Shown piece by piece: positions 30,779 through 34,778 of a stretch of 34,778 bases of DNA (positions within the stretch are counted from its first letter, which is position 1; every line of letters starts with the position of its first letter). Under the pieces are notes generated by a model. That model saw only the letters and a list, made by a program, of their open reading frames with translations. It did no database searches and was not told the DNA's origin. The DNA lies in assembly GCA_022821495.1 (NCBI GenBank), contig JAJEDN010000121.1, forward strand, positions 1-34,778. The letters are read 5' to 3'. The stretch comes from Candidatus Poribacteria bacterium (lineage in GTDB: Bacteria > Poribacteria > WGA-4E > WGA-3G). The position numbers and the translations under genes were made by a program.

Positions 30779-31975
30779 TTACATAATATTGGATGGACTC
30801 CAACGGTTGCCATACAGCAACATAATCCGGTTATGGATAAATTCATACTTAGCAGGACAACAGGAACGGAGTTGATCGGGATAAACAAAATAGAAGCCAA
30901 TGCTTTCCGCCATATCCTCATCTGGATTTTCTGTATAAGCATAATCCGTTACAAACGCTGAACGCTCTTGAGTCGTTGACCAGCCGGATTCACTTGTTAA
31001 ATCTTGTTGCCATCCGCCAAGTTTCGCCCAATCCTTTTTAAGTTGAGGATCAAAAACATGCCACCATAAAAAATGTGCCTTTTCGTGGGCTATTATCTTA
31101 CGCGTATCATCGCGATGAAAGCGACCGAGATCATCACGGTGATCGCGATGGCGAAGGAAAATAGATTCAGCAAATGTTATATAACCGCGACTTACCATTG
31201 CTGAACTGATGCCTTTTTCTTCTGTATCAATTCTACGGACTATATACTTTAATTGGGGTGTTTTCTGTAATGCCCGAGGGAATTCTTCAAGCACGGACAT
31301 AATCAGCATCAGATCGTCATTTCCAAAATCCGAATAATCTTTTGCTGTGTTGTTCTTGGTGCGCGAGGGTAATGCAGCATGAGATGGGACATCTATGCCA
31401 TACCTTTTCTTCATTATTGATTTTATTGCGGATCTATTTGTCCCATTTTCAGTTATGAATTGAACGACAACATGAAAAAGACCTTTCTCCGGGGACGGTA
31501 TTTCTTCAGGTGCTTCAGCAGTTGGCAGCGCGTCCCTACTAATAGTAACGTGTTTTGACTTACCCTTAAATTCAATCTTAATACCGGTTTCTAAGTCATC
31601 ATCACTTATATTCCATGAAGAAAACTGTGGGTTCAGAAGATCTGGGGATATGGATTCAAAGACCTTTAAAAGTGCTGCGGCATCTTTTGTCGTCCATGTA
31701 GAATCTAAGTAGATAGAATATTTTTCCTGCAACCGTAAGAGCGGATATTTATTTGATGTTTCAGGGGGCAGTGTATAACAACTCGCTTGGAGAATTATGA
31801 TGAATAGAAAGAGAGCGACACAACTGAAGGGCGAATTAAAAGACGCGGAACTTGAAACGAAGTGGAATGGTTTTGCTTGGGTGTTTCTGCGAATTTCTTC
31901 AGATATACAGAATGGGACCGTCAACTTAACGAACCCAGCTAACCGAACCGCAAGGAAACTTAGAAAAATTCGCAT
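30779..31975 (-). CDS. HExxH zinc-metallopeptidase-like lipoprotein
   Basis: About 398 aa from ATG 31975, which lies 2 nt past the stop of the DUF1592-type gene. A hydrophobic segment ends in the lipobox LQASC (Cys 66), so the mature protein should be a membrane-anchored lipoprotein. HEKAH (297-301) is a zinc-binding HExxH, and E357 in DEDMAES downstream is a candidate third ligand, an arrangement like gluzincins such as the anthrax lethal factor C-terminal domain. No named family is certain. The first 60 residues are odd: a long N-region precedes the lipobox, and its DNA includes the 18-bp repeat also seen at 18429, so a later start or a repeat insertion is possible. SGL follows at 14 nt. 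Confidence 0.75.
   Translation of the reverse strand: MRIFLSFLAVRLAGFVKLTVPFCISEEIRRNTQAKPFHFVSSSASFNSPFSCVALFLFIIILQASCYTLPPETSNKYPLLRLQEKYSIYLDSTWTTKDAAALLKVFESISPDLLNPQFSSWNISDDDLETGIKIEFKGKSKHVTISRDALPTAEAPEEIPSPEKGLFHVVVQFITENGTNRSAIKSIMKKRYGIDVPSHAALPSRTKNNTAKDYSDFGNDDLMLIMSVLEEFPRALQKTPQLKYIVRRIDTEEKGISSAMVSRGYITFAESIFLRHRDHRDDLGRFHRDDTRKIIAHEKAHFLWWHVFDPQLKKDWAKLGGWQQDLTSESGWSTTQERSAFVTDYAYTENPDEDMAESIGFYFVYPDQLRSCCPAKYEFIHNRIMLLYGNRWSPSNIM
31941..31958. repeat. 18-bp repeat inside the 5' end of the HExxH gene
   Basis: Identical to 18429-18446 upstream of der. On the minus strand it is read through as codons near residues 6-12 of the predicted lipoprotein, ahead of the lipobox, which suggests the reading frame was extended across an intergenic repeat. 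Confidence 0.5.
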
Positions 31976-31977
31976 CG

Positions 31978-34506
31978 TCAATTTTCCTCAGTGCCGCGTC
32001 GTAACCGGAACGGATCGCTTTTAACAATTTCAGTAATGAGTACCGAACTTCTATAGTCTTCAACTTCAAGTTGGGCAACGATCCGATCAATAGTAGGTCT
32101 ATCATAATATTCCAACCCTCTCCCTAAAGCATACGTCAACATCTTTTCTGTCAAACAGCGGACAAACTGTTGTTTCCTATCTTTAAGGATCTGTTTCAGG
32201 TCTGCTATACCGTCAAAAGAGGTACCATCGGGTAATACGGCTGTTGTATCAATCTCCAATTCACCCTCTTTTGTCCGAAACGCCCCGATTGCGTTATAGT
32301 TTTCGAGCGCGAATCCAATCGGATCCATTTTGGCATGGCAGTTAGCACATGCCGGGTCTTCTCGGTGTTGTTCAAGGCGTTCTCGTAAGGTGCTTCCGGT
32401 AATAGCATCTTGAGCCTCTTCCAATTCGGGGACATCCGGTGGTGGTGGCGGCGGCGGTGAACCGAGAATCTGCTCTAACACCCAACGTCCTCTTTTGACA
32501 GGTGAGGTACGGGTCGGGTTAGAGGTCACTGTCAGGACGCTGGCGTGGGTAAGTATGCCACCGCGTGAAGCACCTTGCAACGTGACACGCTGAAATTCCT
32601 TGCCTTTAATCGCTTCGCCACCGGGAACAGTTTTCTTCTGTCCCATCCAGTTTCCATGCGTGTCGGCAATGCCGTAATGGTTCGCCAATTCCTTGTTAAG
32701 GAAGGTGTAATCTGCGTCAAGCAGATCAAGGACGCTCCTATCCTCACGGAAGATTGATTCGAGAAAGTGTTCTGTCTCCCCCAACATCGCCGCACGCAAT
32801 CTGCGACCGAAGACCGGAAATCGTTCACGGTCAGGCGTAACCGTTGCGATACGTTGGATTTGCAGCCATTGTGAGCCGAAGTCACGCGCCAATTCCGTCG
32901 CCTTCGGATCCGCCAACATCCGTTTAACTTGTGCCTCAAGATTCGAGGTCAACTGATTTTTCTCGGCAAGCGCAAAGAGTTCCTCATCAGGCATGCTGCT
33001 CCAAAGGAAGTAAGAGAGCCGAGAGGCGAGTTGAAACGCATCAATCGGGTATGGTTCTGGACTTTGTGGGCGGTCATCTAACTCCAATCGAAATAGGAAC
33101 TTCGGTGAACAGAGAATAACTTTGATGGCTTCCTGAATACCGGCTTCCCATTTCGCACCCTCGGCTTGCGTCGCTTCTACAAATTGCACGAGTTGTTCAA
33201 TTTCGCTCTCGGTTGGCGGACGGCGGTATCCACCGTTAAGCAGACGGGTCAACACTTCACGCGTCTGTTCTATTTGTGGGATGTCCGGTGTACATGCCAA
33301 GATTTCGAGTTGGGTATCAGGGCGAGTATCCAATGGGCCTTCCGCCCAGAGTGTCCGAATTTGGAGTTTAGTGGACGGCTCACCCTCTGTAGGTTTAACC
33401 ATCGCAATTCCTGCCCTTTCGATGTTCGGAATGCCGGTAACGAGCACCTCAACTGTCTGTGTCTTTTTCGGGTCGCGGGAAGTAATCTCAAAGGTTTTTA
33501 GGATTTTAATTCTGTTTTCCGCTGCTGGATCCATGCCGACCAATCGTGCGAGTTCCTCTGGCGGAGAGACCTCTTCTAATGCTTCACCCTGAATAAATAA
33601 AGCAATTTCAACAGGCGTTTGATTTTCAGGCGCAGTGATAGGCGTTTCATTATCCGTCTCAGTATCCGAGGTTTCACTATAAGGATCGGTCTCAGCGGCA
33701 GGCGTTCCATTATGGGGTTCAACGTAGAGTGTTGCCTTATAGAGAATTTCTTCCTCGGGGAACATGTTAAAATAGGGTGCACCTGTCGTAAAGGGCCCCG
33801 ATTTCCACGTCTCTGTCGCCATTGGATCAAGTAATCGGAAACGTGTATCAGGGACATCATCGTGGTGTGGCTCAAGGCGCCATCCTCTTTGGTAGCGTTT
33901 CAAGGGCGGTGGTGGCTCCACCAAAATCACACGCGTCGCAATGGCTTCTGCTGCTTCAAGATAGCGTTCCATCAGCAGCGGCGACATCGTCAGTACATCA
34001 CCGATATTATCAAATCCGTGTCCTACGTCATCAGCAGGAAAATTTTCGGTGGGATCGAAATCGACACCCAGCAGATCACGAACAGTATTTTTGTATTCGA
34101 CTTTATTAAGACGGCGCACCGTGATACGCCCAGGATCCGGCTTAGCCGTGCGATCCGCCTGTTCAAAAATCGCCTCAATCTGCGCAACAAATGCGTCTGA
34201 TGCTTCCAGAGTTGGTTGATGATCGCTGTCTGATGGTGGCATCTGCCCCGTCGTTAACATATCAAGGACCCGGTCCCAGACATCGCGATTTTCAATTAGC
34301 GACAGATCATCTGAAAAAGAATCAAGTGCGAGTTCAGCGGCGGGTGCGTCGCCAGCATGACAACTGAAGCAGTATTTTTCCAAGAATGGGAGACCCTCTT
34401 GCGCAAAACCAGAAGGTGTCTCTTCACCCGGTTTAGCGGCGAAGGCGATGAGTATGAATACCAATATTAGGCAAAGGCATTGTGGGATATGATTGAACGA
34501 GATCAT
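31978..34506 (-). CDS. Planctomycete-type cytochrome (PSCyt1-DUF1587-DUF1595-DUF1592-DUF1588-DUF1585)
   Basis: 842 aa, exported (signal segment about 9-24). Module order, as known for this Planctomycetes/Verrucomicrobia family: PSCyt1 haem domain with CFSCH (46-50), DUF1587 (RRLNKVEYKNTVRDLLGVD), DUF1595 (REVLTRLLNGGYRRPPTESE), DUF1592 (ASRLSYFLWSSMPDEELFALA), DUF1588 with CANCH (720-724; MDPIGFALENYNAIG) and DUF1585 (LTYALGRGLEYYDRPTIDRIV). The central insertion (about 275-420) is Glu/Thr/Pro-rich and less conserved. Probably a periplasmic haem protein working with the DUF1552 product; substrate unknown. GGGAG 7 nt before ATG 34506. It heads a minus-strand operon. Confidence 0.93.
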   Translation of the reverse strand: MISFNHIPQCLCLILVFILIAFAAKPGEETPSGFAQEGLPFLEKYCFSCHAGDAPAAELALDSFSDDLSLIENRDVWDRVLDMLTTGQMPPSDSDHQPTLEASDAFVAQIEAIFEQADRTAKPDPGRITVRRLNKVEYKNTVRDLLGVDFDPTENFPADDVGHGFDNIGDVLTMSPLLMERYLEAAEAIATRVILVEPPPPLKRYQRGWRLEPHHDDVPDTRFRLLDPMATETWKSGPFTTGAPYFNMFPEEEILYKATLYVEPHNGTPAAETDPYSETSDTETDNETPITAPENQTPVEIALFIQGEALEEVSPPEELARLVGMDPAAENRIKILKTFEITSRDPKKTQTVEVLVTGIPNIERAGIAMVKPTEGEPSTKLQIRTLWAEGPLDTRPDTQLEILACTPDIPQIEQTREVLTRLLNGGYRRPPTESEIEQLVQFVEATQAEGAKWEAGIQEAIKVILCSPKFLFRLELDDRPQSPEPYPIDAFQLASRLSYFLWSSMPDEELFALAEKNQLTSNLEAQVKRMLADPKATELARDFGSQWLQIQRIATVTPDRERFPVFGRRLRAAMLGETEHFLESIFREDRSVLDLLDADYTFLNKELANHYGIADTHGNWMGQKKTVPGGEAIKGKEFQRVTLQGASRGGILTHASVLTVTSNPTRTSPVKRGRWVLEQILGSPPPPPPPDVPELEEAQDAITGSTLRERLEQHREDPACANCHAKMDPIGFALENYNAIGAFRTKEGELEIDTTAVLPDGTSFDGIADLKQILKDRKQQFVRCLTEKMLTYALGRGLEYYDRPTIDRIVAQLEVEDYRSSVLITEIVKSDPFRLRRGTEEN

Positions 34507-34729
34507 TGATAGACTCCCGCAAGATACAGAATAGGGTTTATTCGCTTATGGATAATTGCTTGTGTCTGTTTATGGCTTGGTTACTGTATAAGTAATAATA
34601 CCACAACTTTTTACGTAAAGTCAAGCAAAAGGTGAAGTGTCACTTACCCCCATTTTTTTCTCAAGGTTTGTGGTGAAAGGTTTTTGTTGTTAAAAGTGTG
34701 AGAAACTCAGTAGGTTTATGATAAAATAC
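34507..34729. other. Divergent upstream region
   Basis: AT-rich spacer between the minus-strand operon and an unseen plus-strand gene. A 10-bp palindrome TTTACGTAAA (34610-34619), flanked by ACTTT/AAAGT, could be an operator. A -10-like TATGAT at 34717-34722 faces right. No -35 at proper spacing is clear for either direction. Confidence 0.35.
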
Positions 34730-34778
34730 CTCCTTACAGCAACCGTTTGTAAACCGACTTTACAAAACATGTAAGGAG
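34730..34778 (+). promoter_or_regulatory. Nested hairpin that would sequester a Shine-Dalgarno sequence
   Basis: CTCCTTAC (34730-34737) is the perfect complement of GTAAGGAG (34771-34778), which holds an AAGGAG ribosome binding site at the window edge. Inside lies a second perfect 8-bp stem TTTGTAAA (34746-34753) / TTTACAAA (34759-34766) with a 5-nt loop. A transcript starting shortly after the TATGAT (34717-34722) would begin near this structure, so initiation of the next gene could be controlled by folding. Confidence 0.5.

Overview
The window looks like a chromosomal segment of a member of Candidatus Poribacteria (sponge-associated, PVC-like) or a close relative. This is inferred from family content, not from a search. 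The signs are planctomycete-type cytochrome c (PSCyt1) proteins, a DUF1592-type and DUF1552 gene set, Tat leaders, an exported FG-GAP/ASPIC-UnbV protein with ankyrin repeats, a DUF6785-like membrane protein, Uma2-family nucleases, giant surface proteins with internalin-like LRRs plus cohesin, dockerin and an NYPNPFNPET-type C-terminal sorting module, and many short palindromic intergenic repeats.

Layout. 1-2309: a leader region and aspS. 2310-14351: an accessory block with a duplicated surface-protein module. It runs Uma2 gene A, giant haem/LRR/cohesin/dockerin protein A, a 132-bp MITE-like element, a PIN-domain toxin-like gene coupled to a small partner, giant protein B, Uma2 gene B. 14452-19865: a dicarboxylate/amino-acid:cation symporter, an AI-2E family transporter with a large beta-propeller insertion, and the GTPase gene der. 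20044-27151: a same-strand run of a 2-hydroxyacid dehydrogenase, a TPR protein, an SUMF1/FGE-like protein, an FG-GAP/ASPIC/ankyrin fusion and a DUF6785-like membrane protein; several junctions overlap or nearly touch. 27152-28129: a repeat-rich intergenic region with a minus-strand terminator and what looks like a truncated hicB antitoxin start. 28130-34506 (minus strand): a DUF1592-type cytochrome, an HExxH lipoprotein, a Tat-exported SMP-30/gluconolactonase-like protein and a Tat-exported DUF1552 protein. 34507-34778: a divergent upstream region ending in a nested hairpin that would cover a Shine-Dalgarno sequence for a plus-strand gene beyond the window.

Three points stand out. (1) Four otherwise conserved proteins (AspRS, symporter, AI-2E transporter, Der) each carry an extra internal segment, about 35 to about 270 residues long; the largest is a beta-propeller inside the AI-2E transporter. 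(2) The two giant proteins each carry c-type haem sites, LRRs and both a cohesin and a dockerin in one chain. The two paralogues are near-identical at DNA level only in certain domains, so they could co-assemble or recombine. (3) Several families of small palindromic elements, including two MITE-like copies of about 132 bp and hairpins with compensatory stem changes, are scattered between and even into genes. Most genes lie head to tail with short gaps, and leaders for export (Sec, Tat, lipobox) are common, so much of the encoded protein is probably periplasmic or on the cell surface.
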